Part shown: piece by piece, positions 7,885 to 17,100 of the stretch
Layout of the letters: each line of letters starts with the position of its first letter
Position numbering within the stretch: the stretch's first letter is position 1
The notes under the pieces: generated by a model
Database searches by the model: none
Seen by the model: the letters and a program-made list of their open reading frames with translations, nothing else
Told to the model about the DNA's origin: nothing
Made by a program: the position numbers and the translations under genes
DNA from: Syntrophobacter fumaroxidans MPOB
GTDB lineage: Bacteria > Desulfobacterota > Syntrophobacteria > Syntrophobacterales > Syntrophobacteraceae
Assembly: GCF_000014965.1 (NCBI RefSeq)
Contig: NC_008554.1
Location: 3,832,001-3,896,000, forward strand
Reading direction: 5' to 3'
Length of the DNA: 64,000 bases

Positions 7885-9312
7885 TCAAACCTTTCCCCGC
7901 ACGAATCGCTTTCGTTTGGCCCGAAGCTGGAGATATTCCCTCGCTTCTCTGTACAGGCGACTTCTTTCCGTCTTGTCGAAAAGCGCGCGCCTGATGATGC
8001 GAAAGGCCACTTTCGGACGAAAATAGTATCGCCCGTAAAAGTCTTCGACGGCCTGGACGATTTCATGCCTTGTGAGGCCGGGGTATTCGAAATTGGGGAG
8101 CTGGTGCCCCAGTTCATCGAACATCTCGTCCTTGGTCAGGTAACCCCGATCGCGCAGCCAGACTTCGAAATCGGTGCCTGGAAACGGGTGCGCTATGGAC
8201 ACCTGGATGGTCTCGCAGTCGAGCTCCTCGGCAAACCGCATGGTTGTCTTGATCGTCTCCCGGGTTTCCCCCGGCAAGCCGATGATGAAATCCCCGTGAA
8301 CCGCCAACCCCAGGCTCCTGGCCGTCTTCATAAAACTCATGGCCAGCTCGGGGGTCGCGCCTTTCTTGACGTTCTTCAGAATGCCGGAGTCGCCGGATTC
8401 GAATCCGACGATCAGGAGACGGCAGCCGGCGTCTCTCATCGCCTTCAGCATCTCATGATCGGCGTTGACGCGACACGTGCAGGACCAGGTGAACCCGAGG
8501 GGCTTGAGCTTTGCGCACAGATCGAGCACCCGGGTCTTGTCCCACGAAAAGGTATCGTCATCGAAGAAGATCTCCTTGAGGTTCGGGAAGAGCTCGAAGG
8601 CGCGTTTCACGTCGGAGGCCACGCTTTCGGCTGCCCGCGGGCGGTATGTGTGGCCGCTGAACGTCTGCGGCCAAAGACAATAGGTGCACCGCGCGGGACA
8701 GCCCCGGCCGGTGTAAAAGGCGATGAACGGGTGGAGGAGGAACGGCACGTTGTAGCGGGTTATGTCCAAGTCCCGCTTGTAGACATCCACCACCGAGGGC
8801 AATGAATCCAGGTCGGTGAACACAGGGCGATCGGGGGTGTGGACGATGTGGCCGTTCTCCAGGTAGCTCACGCCGAGTATATCGGGCAGAGGTTTTCCCT
8901 GGGCGAATTCGGTGACCGCGTGATCGAATTCCTTCCTCACCACGAAGTCGATCGCCGGGGAGGCCCTCAGGGACTCCTCCGGGTGAACCGACACCGGCGG
9001 ACCGACGAAAGCTATTCGGACGTCCGGATGGCTCTTCTTGATCATTTCCGCCAGCAGGATATCGTTGTTGAACCCCGGTGTGCTGGTGAACAGGACAATG
9101 AAGTCGTAGTCTCCGGCAATGCGTATGGTTTCCTCCGGAGTGACACCGTGAGGAGGGGCATCGAGCAGCCTGCTTTCCTTGATCATTCCCGCCGGATAGG
9201 CGAGCCACACCGGATACCAGTACGACGTGATCTCACGCCGGGCCGGCCAGCGGGAACCTGCCCCCCCGTCAAACTTCTCGAACGACGGAGGATTCAGGAG
9301 CAGAGTCTTCAT
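7885..9312 (-). CDS. hpnJ: HpnJ, B12-binding-type radical SAM enzyme of hopanoid pathway
   Basis: 475 aa. The N-terminal part (about 1-150) resembles a cobalamin-binding domain. The radical SAM core begins with GRGCPARCTYC, giving cluster ligands C205, C209 and C212, followed by EIFFDDDTF and the IGLPGE block. HpnJ-type enzymes are thought to contract the sugar to the cyclitol ether of composite hopanoids. It is the first gene of the operon hpnJ-hpnK-flippase pair-hpnI. Start 9312 has a strong GGGAGGA site and lies about 25 nt after the predicted transcription start; the longer in-frame start at 9372 would precede the promoter. Confidence 0.9.
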   Translation of the reverse strand: MKTLLLNPPSFEKFDGGAGSRWPARREITSYWYPVWLAYPAGMIKESRLLDAPPHGVTPEETIRIAGDYDFIVLFTSTPGFNNDILLAEMIKKSHPDVRIAFVGPPVSVHPEESLRASPAIDFVVRKEFDHAVTEFAQGKPLPDILGVSYLENGHIVHTPDRPVFTDLDSLPSVVDVYKRDLDITRYNVPFLLHPFIAFYTGRGCPARCTYCLWPQTFSGHTYRPRAAESVASDVKRAFELFPNLKEIFFDDDTFSWDKTRVLDLCAKLKPLGFTWSCTCRVNADHEMLKAMRDAGCRLLIVGFESGDSGILKNVKKGATPELAMSFMKTARSLGLAVHGDFIIGLPGETRETIKTTMRFAEELDCETIQVSIAHPFPGTDFEVWLRDRGYLTKDEMFDELGHQLPNFEYPGLTRHEIVQAVEDFYGRYYFRPKVAFRIIRRALFDKTERSRLYREAREYLQLRAKRKRFVRGKV

Positions 9313-9343
9313 TTGGTCCTCCCATGGCTTCTTGAGTCGATGA

Positions 9344-9372
9344 ACTATAAGGGGCATGGGTATTGATGTCAA
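9344..9372 (-). promoter_or_regulatory. sigma70-type promoter of the hpnJ operon
   Basis: On the minus strand a perfect TTGACA (-35, 9367-9372) is separated by exactly 17 bp from TATAGT (-10, 9344-9349). Transcription would start near 9337 and give a short leader before the hpnJ start at 9312. Confidence 0.8.
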
Positions 9373-9663
9373 GTGAAGTGCGCCGGGGCTGCGGGGGCGA
9401 TTGTCCCCGGCCTCCCCTCAACGCTCGGGAGCCTTTGCGAACGCGCGCAAGAACCTCGCTCGGGCGCGAAGACCTCAGGCTGCTTACCGGTAAGGGCGCA
9501 TGAACCCATGGGACGCACCGGGCAGGGCGGCGCAGGGCCGTTTTGCGCAACTAGGGAGTTTTGAGGAGCAGGGGCCGGAACCCATGGGGAGGCGGAAACA
9601 GCCCGACCTAGTCATGACTTTCGGTCTTGCTTCCATTGACTTGAACAGGCGGGCGCTCCGGTT
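9373..9663. other. intergenic region, no gene seen
   Basis: About 290 bases between the hpnJ promoter and the end of the secreted-protein gene. GC-rich, with a short C/G hairpin near 9400, but no supported gene or RNA. Confidence 0.5.
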
Positions 9664-10278
9664 TCATTCCGGGATCAGGTTCCTGATGTCGGGCTTCTTT
9701 CGGGCTTTCTTCTCGGCATCCTCCCCCTTCGATTCCGTTTGCTTCTCCTCGTGGCAGGCGCGCTCCCTGTCGATGCGGTTCTTCATCCAGAGCTTGACCG
9801 CGTTGCCGCTGGTGTAATCTTCATCATCCTGGCAATTGTGCTGCAACACCATGTTGATCTTGTTTTTTTCCGAATCCGTGAATGACCATTTCCAGGCGAT
9901 GCATGCCCGGAATGCGTCACCCTTGTACTCGGAGGGCTTTCCGAATTTCTTGTCGAACCGTTCCATCAATTCGTCGAAAAACTCTTTGTCATCCCTGTCG
10001 TACTTCAACTTTATCTTGACGATGATTCCCGGCTGGTCGCAGTTTCCGTAGGATAGGTATCCGCTCCTGTAACCGTCGATAGGCTTGATGTCCACCTCGG
10101 ACAAATACTCGGAGTGGCGCAGCGGCACCGCCGTCTCCACTTGAACCTGATCCTTGTATTGAGAGACGTTCACGCCGAGGCGGAATCCGGCGATCTGACG
10201 AGGAGCCTCGGCACCGCACAAGCCGCAGAACAGGAGTGAAACCACCAGTGCGGCGGAAAGGCAAACCAGTTTCTTCAT
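9664..10278 (-). CDS. secreted protein of unknown function
   Basis: 204 aa. A clear signal peptide (MKKLVCLSAALVVSLLFCGLCGAEA) is followed by a lysine- and acid-rich domain with several cysteines (YGNCDQPG, FRACIAWKW, LQHNCQDD) that could form disulfides. It starts IAGFRLGVNVSQY, a pattern often seen in small periplasmic proteins of deltaproteobacteria, but I do not recognise a named family. The C-terminal 30 residues are highly charged. The start has an AAGGAG site. It stands alone on the minus strand, so context does not suggest a role. Confidence 0.75.
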   Translation of the reverse strand: MKKLVCLSAALVVSLLFCGLCGAEAPRQIAGFRLGVNVSQYKDQVQVETAVPLRHSEYLSEVDIKPIDGYRSGYLSYGNCDQPGIIVKIKLKYDRDDKEFFDELMERFDKKFGKPSEYKGDAFRACIAWKWSFTDSEKNKINMVLQHNCQDDEDYTSGNAVKLWMKNRIDRERACHEEKQTESKGEDAEKKARKKPDIRNLIPE

Positions 10279-10638
10279 GAGGCGGCTCCTTGGAAATGGG
10301 AATCTCGATGTCTCCGTTCAATGACTCCGGGAGGAAAAGCACACGGCCCCTGCATGTCCTTTGGACTCCTCTCCCGGCGAAAAACGACCTCGGAGAAAGG
10401 CTTTACGGGCGTGGGGTTGCATCCCTCGCTCTTCTTCCCTGGGCCGGTTCAGAAGCGAAGACCCCGTGCCGGCGTGGAAAATCTGAATGTCTCCGGTTCC
10501 ACCAGGGTGCGCAGGTCGGCGACTCCGTAAGGGGGTCGGGGAATTCCCCCGCTCAATATAATGAAGACCGGAATTCCTATCAAGGATTGTTTGACGCGGG
10601 GTTTGGAGCCGTCCCCCGCTCGAAGGGCATAAAAAGGG
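10279..10638. other. intergenic region with GC palindrome
   Basis: About 360 bases without a supported gene. It contains the perfect 12-bp palindrome GGGGAATTCCCC at 10538-10549, embedded in a slightly longer G/C repeat, downstream of the photolyase on the minus strand and possibly acting as its transcription end. Confidence 0.45.
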
Positions 10639-12045
10639 TCATCCCGCCGTCGCGCGCGGCTGGGTCGCCCCAGCACGCAGCCGCTTCATTTCTTCCACGT
10701 AGCCTTTGATGTCGCATTTTCGCTCGAGACCGGAGGCGGCCATGTACCGTACGGTTCCGAAAATCGGGCGCTCCTTCCATGGCCGGTCGTGCAGACCGAG
10801 AACCCATCCTGCTCCCGCATAGGAATTGGGATCGCGGCCGTCCAGGAAATACTTGTTGTTCAGGGCCAGGATGGTCTGGAATGCCTCTTCGGGCGTTTCG
10901 CTCCACTCCAGTATTTTCTTCCCCCAGTACATCCTCATGTGATTGTGCATGTAGCCGGTAAACTTCATCTCCGTCATGGCGGCGTTCCAGTATTCGTCGT
11001 GTGTCCGCAGGTTCTCCAGCTCCTGCCGGCCGTAGCGGAACTCGCGGCGGTCTTTGCGGTGCCGGGCCAGTGTTTCCCGCGCCCAGCGCGGCAGACATTC
11101 ATAGGAATCGTAATTCCGGGTATGATGGACGAAATTCAAGGCGAGCTCACGCCGTACCAGCAACTGTTCCAGAAACGCCGCTTTCTGCGTATCCCGCTCG
11201 CGGCCGACTTCTCCGAGCCGGAGCGCCAGGTAGACGGGGGATATCTGTCCGAAATGCAGGTACATGCTCATGTGCGACACGGCGCCGGCGTGCGGCTGAT
11301 TTCGGTCCTCCGTGTATCGGCCGATATCATCCCGCAAAAAAGTCTCGAATAATTCTTTTGCGCGGCTTGTCCCTCCGCGGTAGTACCGGGTCACGGAAGG
11401 AACCGAGCGATCGGCGCGCAGCTTGCGCAGGACCCTCGCCGTGTCCGTGACGTCCATGCCGTTCAGATCCGCATCGAGGGACGATTTGCGCAGCTCGGCA
11501 GGGGCCGGTTCCGTCAAAAACGAGCGGGCGTGGGTGTGAACCCTCGGCCGCAGCGTGCGCGCCGCGTATTCGGCCTTGCTGGACGCGGTTTCGACCGGAA
11601 CGATCGCGTCGGCCTCCACCTGCACCACCGGACAGGGAGCCGCGGCCGCCACGGCGGCGCGCCAGAGCGCCTGGTGCCGCATATACCCACGATCGCAGAC
11701 CAGGAACGATGCCTCCGATGCGGCCGCCAGGGCGGCGTCCGGGGGGGAAGCGTGCATCACGACCAGTTTGATCCCGCGCGCCTGCAGGGACGCCCCGGTT
11801 TCCTCGAGCCCTTCAAGCATGAACGTATAATGCCGAAGGTTGGCTTCGGGGTAATCGCCGGTGAGGCCGAATACGACCACCAGCGGTTGCCGGAGCGAAT
11901 TCGCCCGGTGAGCCGCGTATTCCAGGGCGTGGTTGAACTCGCTCCGCTGGGATTGCTGCATCCAATAAAGGACGTAAGCGCCTTTGGAGCGCTTCTGCCG
12001 GTTGAGGAACGTGATCCTCTCCGCCTCAACGTCCGATCGTTCCAC
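10639..12045 (-). CDS. phr: class II CPD photolyase
   Basis: 468 aa. The N-terminal alpha/beta domain (KGAYVLYWMQQSQRSEFNHALEYA, VVVFGLTGDYPEAN) and C-terminal FAD-binding helical domain (ELALNFVHHTRNYDSYECLPRWA, FTGYMHNHMRMYWGKKILEW, NNKYFLDGRDPNSYAGAGWVLG) are those of class II deoxyribodipyrimidine photolyases, which repair UV cyclobutane dimers with light. Length is typical. It lies 99 bp after metF on the same strand with no obvious functional link. A light-dependent repair enzyme is slightly odd in a strict anaerobe but is found in several. Confidence 0.92.
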   Translation of the reverse strand: MERSDVEAERITFLNRQKRSKGAYVLYWMQQSQRSEFNHALEYAAHRANSLRQPLVVVFGLTGDYPEANLRHYTFMLEGLEETGASLQARGIKLVVMHASPPDAALAAASEASFLVCDRGYMRHQALWRAAVAAAAPCPVVQVEADAIVPVETASSKAEYAARTLRPRVHTHARSFLTEPAPAELRKSSLDADLNGMDVTDTARVLRKLRADRSVPSVTRYYRGGTSRAKELFETFLRDDIGRYTEDRNQPHAGAVSHMSMYLHFGQISPVYLALRLGEVGRERDTQKAAFLEQLLVRRELALNFVHHTRNYDSYECLPRWARETLARHRKDRREFRYGRQELENLRTHDEYWNAAMTEMKFTGYMHNHMRMYWGKKILEWSETPEEAFQTILALNNKYFLDGRDPNSYAGAGWVLGLHDRPWKERPIFGTVRYMAASGLERKCDIKGYVEEMKRLRAGATQPRATAG

Positions 12046-12144
12046 CTGGTGTCCTCTCCCTGCTCGACGCCTCTCGATGGGCGTCTCCCCGCCGGGTCCG
12101 AATCGCCGGGCGGATTCCCGGCACGGATGGCGCCGCCGGAGGGG

Positions 12145-13077
12145 TCAATCGACCTTGGGCCTGGGATACAGTCCCGCGCGCTCCACGATCTCGGGAACCT
12201 TCTCCTCCCATTCGATCGCCATGATGTGAAAGCCGGCGACGCCTTTCACTTCCTTCAGTTCCTGGATGTGTTCGATGCAGATGTTGATTCCCTCATCGGG
12301 CTGTTTTTCCTTGGGGACTCCCTGCAGCCTTTTGATGATGTCATCCGGAACGTCCATTCCCGGGACCCGATTTTTCATGTACTTGGCCATACCCACCCCC
12401 TTCATGGGCGTAAACCCGGCGAGGATATGAACCTTTTCGTGGAGTCCCCGGTCGACGATGCCCTGCATCCACTTCTTGAACTTGTCCAGGTTGTAGATGC
12501 ACTGGGTCTGGATGAATTGCGCTCCCGCCGCGACCTTTTTGGCCAGGCGCGAAACCCGGACATCGAACGGATCGGCGAACGGGTTTTCGGCCGCTCCGAT
12601 GAACATCTGAGGGCACGTTTTCAACTCGGCTCCGCTCAGCAGCTTGGCGTCGTCGCGCATCAACTTCACGGTCTGAATGAGCTGGGTGGAATCGAGATCG
12701 AAAACGTTGGCCGCTTCCGGGTGATCGCCGAAGCTCTGGTGGTCGCCGGTCAGGCACAGCACGTTGTTGATCCCGAAGGACGCCGCTCCGAGCAAGTCGC
12801 TCTGGAGCCCGATGCGGTTCCGATCGCGGGTCACCATCTGAAGCACCGGTTCGAGGCCCATGATTCGGAGCCGGATGCAGGAGGCGAGGCTGCACATCCG
12901 AACCACCGCCGTCTGGTTGTCGGTGACGTTGATCGCATCCACGTGACCGGCGACGTGTTTGGCTTTCTCTTCCACGACACCGCCATCGCAGCTCCTGGGA
13001 GGCCCGCATTCGGTGGTGACGCCAAAGTGTCCGGCAGCAAGAATCTTTTGCAGTTTGCTTGGGGTGGTTGTGCTCAT
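12145..13077 (-). CDS. metF: 5,10-methylenetetrahydrofolate reductase, MetF
   Basis: 310 aa, TIM-barrel MTHFR. Visible segments include FGVTTECGPPRSCD at the N-terminus, the INVTDNQTAVVRMCSL substrate region, NVLCLTGDHQSFGDH for flavin/folate and a C-terminal QTQCIYNLDKF. It interconverts methylene- and methyl-tetrahydrofolate in the methyl branch of the Wood-Ljungdahl pathway. The start at 13077 overlaps the metV stop by 4 nt and fits family length; longer frames only shadow metV. It is the last gene of an hdrA-mvhD-metV-metF unit, as in the MetFV-Hdr-MvhD complexes of acetogens. Confidence 0.93.
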   Translation of the reverse strand: MSTTTPSKLQKILAAGHFGVTTECGPPRSCDGGVVEEKAKHVAGHVDAINVTDNQTAVVRMCSLASCIRLRIMGLEPVLQMVTRDRNRIGLQSDLLGAASFGINNVLCLTGDHQSFGDHPEAANVFDLDSTQLIQTVKLMRDDAKLLSGAELKTCPQMFIGAAENPFADPFDVRVSRLAKKVAAGAQFIQTQCIYNLDKFKKWMQGIVDRGLHEKVHILAGFTPMKGVGMAKYMKNRVPGMDVPDDIIKRLQGVPKEKQPDEGINICIEHIQELKEVKGVAGFHIMAIEWEEKVPEIVERAGLYPRPKVD

Positions 13078-13742
13078 TGGCGCGAGACCTCCCTGATGAT
13101 CTTTCGTGGGCCGCCGTCGCGGCTTGTTTTCCAATTCTTGGGACTGACGGGTTTCTCGAACCGGTCCAATTGTCCCAAGACCTTCAGACGGTCGTAGATG
13201 AGCTGCCATCCACAGGCGATTTCCTTGTTCACTTCGCATTTCCCGTCCGAGGAGCCACCGCAGGGACCATTGGCCATCCGCTTCGAGCACCGGGCGATGG
13301 GGCAGATGCCTCCCGTGCTGGCCAGCATGCATTCTCCGCAGGCCGCGCACCGCTCCGTCCAGACCCCAGGTTCTTCCGTCACCCCGATGAAACAGGTGTC
13401 CACTCCGGGAAGAATCGGCTTGGTCTCATACATTTCCGCCAGGAACTGAACCCCCGCGCCGCAGGCGAGCGAAACCACGGCATCGTACTTGCCTATCCCG
13501 TCCCGCAGTTCCTTGATGTACTCCTTGTCGCACTGGCGCGTGAGACTGATCTCCCCTATCTCCATGTCTTGCCCGGTCTTTTTGAAATACATCCGGAGCG
13601 CCGATGCCAGGACTTCCACTTCCTTCATTCCCCCGGCTTCACAGACCGTCACGCAGCCGTTGCAGCCGGCGATCAGGATTCTCTTGAAATCCTTGATCTC
13701 GTCAACGATTTCTTCAATGGGTTTCGCTTTGGCCATGATCAT
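13074..13742 (-). CDS. metV: MetV, zinc/Fe-S partner of methylene-THF reductase
   Basis: 222 aa, MTHFR C-terminal (MetV) family. It is cysteine-rich: CNGCVTVCEAGG near residue 27, the VSLACGAGVQ block, then CAACGECMLASTGGICPIARCSKRMANGPCGG and GKCEV, matching metal-cluster ligands of this family. MetV passes electrons to MetF in bacteria whose MetF does not use NAD(P)H directly. It overlaps both neighbours: 4 nt with metF, and a single base with mvhD. This coupling supports a shared complex. Confidence 0.9.
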   Translation of the reverse strand: MIMAKAKPIEEIVDEIKDFKRILIAGCNGCVTVCEAGGMKEVEVLASALRMYFKKTGQDMEIGEISLTRQCDKEYIKELRDGIGKYDAVVSLACGAGVQFLAEMYETKPILPGVDTCFIGVTEEPGVWTERCAACGECMLASTGGICPIARCSKRMANGPCGGSSDGKCEVNKEIACGWQLIYDRLKVLGQLDRFEKPVSPKNWKTSRDGGPRKIIREVSRQ

Positions 13743-14176
13743 TAGGCAGTCTCCTTCGCGTCACCTTGACGCTTTATGGGGTTGGGCCCCAACTGTCGGA
13801 TCTTTTCCGTCATTTCCACCGCAATCTCGGCAAATCTCGGACCTTCCCCGGCGGACAGATTGTACATCACGACCCGCTCGGGTTCGATCCCGATGCTTTT
13901 CAAAATTTCCTGCACGTAGTCCACCCGCTTTCTGGCCCGGAGATTCCCGGCCTGGTAATGGCAGTCTCCCTCCAGGCACCCGGCGACGAAAACTCCGTCG
14001 GCACCCTTTTCGAGGGTTCTCAGAAGGTGGATCGGAGCCACACTGCCGGTGCAGGGCACCTTTACAATCCTGATGTTGCTGGGGTAACTCAATCGCATGG
14101 AACCTGCCAGGTCCGCTGCGGAGTATGCTCAATAGGTACAGCAAAAAGACACGATCACCGGTTCGAATTGATCCAT
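13742..14176 (-). CDS. mvhD: MvhD-family electron-transfer subunit, selenocysteine-containing
   Basis: Read with the in-frame TGA at 14129-14131 as selenocysteine, this is a 144-aa MvhD protein with no missing parts. The start ATG (14174-14176) overlaps the hdrA stop as TGATG. The N-terminus reads FEPVIVSFCCTY-Sec-AYSAADLAG, so Sec16 replaces the second cysteine of the usual CxxC iron-sulfur motif. The rest (VPCTGSVAP, GADGVFVAGC, GDCHYQAGN) is typical. A stem-loop follows the TGA. MvhD links a partner enzyme to HdrA by a 2Fe-2S cluster. A conventional gene finder would start it at 14098 and lose the first 26 residues. Confidence 0.87.
14095..14131 (-). promoter_or_regulatory. candidate bacterial SECIS element after mvhD UGA
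   Basis: Directly after the UGA, GCAT (14125-14128) can pair with ATGC (14095-14098), and GGACCT can pair with AGGTTCC with one bulge. The apical loop GGC begins about 21 nt after the UGA, with G first. Stem position, small loop and loop G fit the general pattern for bacterial SECIS hairpins bound by SelB. Found by eye, not by folding software. Confidence 0.65.
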
Positions 14177-17100
14177 CAAAGCACTCCTTCCAACAGGGCA
14201 TCCACCTTGACCATGATTTGATCATCTGCGTAGTGGGCCAGTCGAATCGCCTTTGCCGGGCACTCGGACGCGCAGATCCCGCAGCCCTGGCACAGAGCTT
14301 CGTTGATTTCCGAAACGTCGTCCTTGTTGATTTGCGGGACGCCGTAAGGGCAGCTTCTGACACACACCAGGCAGGCCGCGCACAGGCTCGGGTCCACCCG
14401 GGCAACCACTCCTCCGATGGTGAGGTCCTTGGAGGAGAGAAACGCTCCCGCGCGTGATGCCGCCGCCATGGCCTGGGCGATGGATTCGCTGATGAGCTTC
14501 GGCCCGTGGGCCATTCCGCACAGGTAGATGCCCTCGGAGGAGAAGTCCACCGGGCGGAGCTTGGCGTGGGCCTCGATGAAGAAACCCTCGGCATTGCGCG
14601 GAACCTTCAGCAACGTGGCCAGGCGCTCGTTGTCGGCCGCCACGGTCCCGGCGCTGAGCACGACGGCATCGACCCCGGCCTGGATGCTCCGGTTCAGCAC
14701 GTGATCGCTGAAGGTAACCCGCAGGGCGCCGTTTTCCGATGTCACCGCGGGCGGATTGGCCTGTTGATACCGGCAGAAGAGGATCCCTTCCTGCCTCGCC
14801 TTGGTGTAGTAATCCTCGAGCATTCCGTACATCCTCATGTCTCTGTAAAGGATGATAATCTCGAGGTCCGGGTTCAGCTCCTTCAGGGTCAGGGCGTTCT
14901 TTACCGCGTTCTGGCAACAGATGCGGCTGCAGTTGGGGTTCTGCTCGTTGCGCGAGCCCACGCACTGGACCATGACGACGCGCCGCCACTTGGAGATTCC
15001 CCGGCCGTCCTCATGGATCAGGCGCCCGAGGTCGAGCTGGGTCATGACCATCGGGTGCTCCCCGTGGAGAAACTCCGTCGGCTTGTATTCAACGGCACCG
15101 GTGGCCACGATGGCGACGCCGTGATCGATCGTGCGCCGCTCCTCTCCCGAGTTCGTCCGCACCTCGGTGACGAAGTTGCCCTTGTATCCCTTGTATCCGG
15201 CTACGACCGTGTCGGAGAGGACCTCGATCCTGCCGTTCCCACGCACCTCTCTGACCAGTTCCGCCAGGTAGGACTGCACGTCGAGACCTTCGATGGTGTG
15301 GTGGAGGCGGCGGGCGATGCCTCCGAGTTCTTTTTCCTTTTCCACGAGGGCCACCTCGAAGCCTTGCCGGGCAAGGTTGAGAGCCGCGTTCAATCCGGAA
15401 ATTCCTCCCCCGATCACGAGCGCCTTCTGGTTGATTTCGAGAGGCCGCTCGATGAGGGGCTTGAGGAGCGCGGCCCTGGCCACGGCCATGCGGACCAAAT
15501 CGACGGCCTTTTCCGTGGCATTCCCCGGTTCTTTCTGGTGCACCCAGGAATCCTGGTCGCGGATATTGGCCATTTCAAAAAGGTACTTGTTGAGGCCGCA
15601 GCCTTTCAAGGTGTCCTGAAAGAGCGGTTCGTGGGTGCGCGGCGAACAGGCCGCGACCACCACACGGTTCAGCCGGTGCTCTTTGATCGCCTGCCGGATG
15701 CGTTCCTGGGTATCCTGGGAACACGTGAAAAGGTTTTCCTCCGTCCAAACGACGTGAGGCAGCTTCGCGGCATACTCGACCACCTCCGGGACCTTGACGA
15801 CGGAACCGATGTTGATGCCGCAGTTGCAGACAAAGACTCCGATGCGGGGACTCTCATCGCCAAGATCGAGCTCGGGGGGGAGCTCCCTCACCTTCACCCT
15901 CGTTCCCCTGGAATCCGCGAGGTCCCCGGCCGCCGCTCCGGCCGCCGCGCTGGCTTCCGCCACCGCAAACGGAATGTCCTTCGGTCCCTGGAGCACGCCG
16001 CAAACGTAGACCCCCGGACGCGAAGTGCTCACCGGCGCAAAGGAGCTGGTTTCCGCGAACCGATAACTGTTGAGCGAAATGCCGAGTCTTCCCGCCAGGG
16101 CGGTCGCTTCGGCGGATACCTCCATGCCGACCGACAGAACCACCATGTCGAACTGCTCCTCGGATTGCTCCCCCGCTTCGGTGGTATACGATATGCTCAG
16201 CCGGTCCCCCGGCGCCCGATCGATGGTGTGCACCCTCGATCGGACGAACTTCACGCCGTACTCGGATTGCGCCCGGTTGTAATACTTCTCGAAATCCTTT
16301 CCGTACGTGCGCATGTCCATGAAGAAAACCGTCGCATCCAGGGGCTCCTTGCTGTGCTCCTTGGCGACAATCGCCTCCTTTATGGCATACATGCAGCAGA
16401 CGCTCGAACAATAGCCGTTCTCGCAGTGATTGACGTTGCGCGATCCGACGCACTGAATCCATGCGATCCGGCGAGGCTCCGCGTGATCCGAAGGCCGGAC
16501 CAGGTGCCCCATGAACGGGCCCGAGGCGCTGAGGATGCGCTCGAACTCGAGACTCGTGACCACGTTGGGATGATCGTTGTACAGGTAAGTGTCCAGCCCG
16601 GCGGGATCGAAGGCCTGGAACCCGGCGGACAGAATCACCGCCCCCACTTCGAGATCGAGCACCTGCTCCTGCTGGGTGTAGTCGACCGCGCCGGCAGGGC
16701 AGAATTTGGCGCAGACGCTGCATTTCTTTCCCCGCCCGATCCTGCGGCAGTTGGCGGCATCGATGGCGTATCCGGAAGGGGTCGCTTGCGCGTACAGTTT
16801 GTAGATCGCCTTGCGCTTTCCGAGCCCGGCGTTGTAGGCATCACTCACCACGGCGGGGCATTTCTCGGCGCAGGCGCCACAGGAAATGCACTTCGAGAGG
16901 TCCACGTAGCGGGGATGCTGAAGGACCTTGGCCCGGAAGCGCCCCACATCACCCTCCAGGGCCGTCAACTCGCTCGTGGTCAGGAGCCGGATGCTCGGAT
17001 GGCTGCCGCACTCCACGAGTTTGGGAGAAAGGATGCACATCGAACAGTCGTTGGTGGGAAACGTCTTGTCCAACTGCGACATCGCCCCGCCGATCGCGGA

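Noticed and set aside
11530-13197. 555-codon plus-strand frame across photolyase and metF
   Set aside because: Antisense shadow spanning two unrelated real genes; residues show no family pattern.
14099-14176. mvhD as a frameshifted or nonsense pseudogene
   Set aside because: Similarity is in the same frame on both sides of a single TGA, at the cysteine site, with a hairpin after it and overlapping neighbours intact; Sec is the simpler reading.
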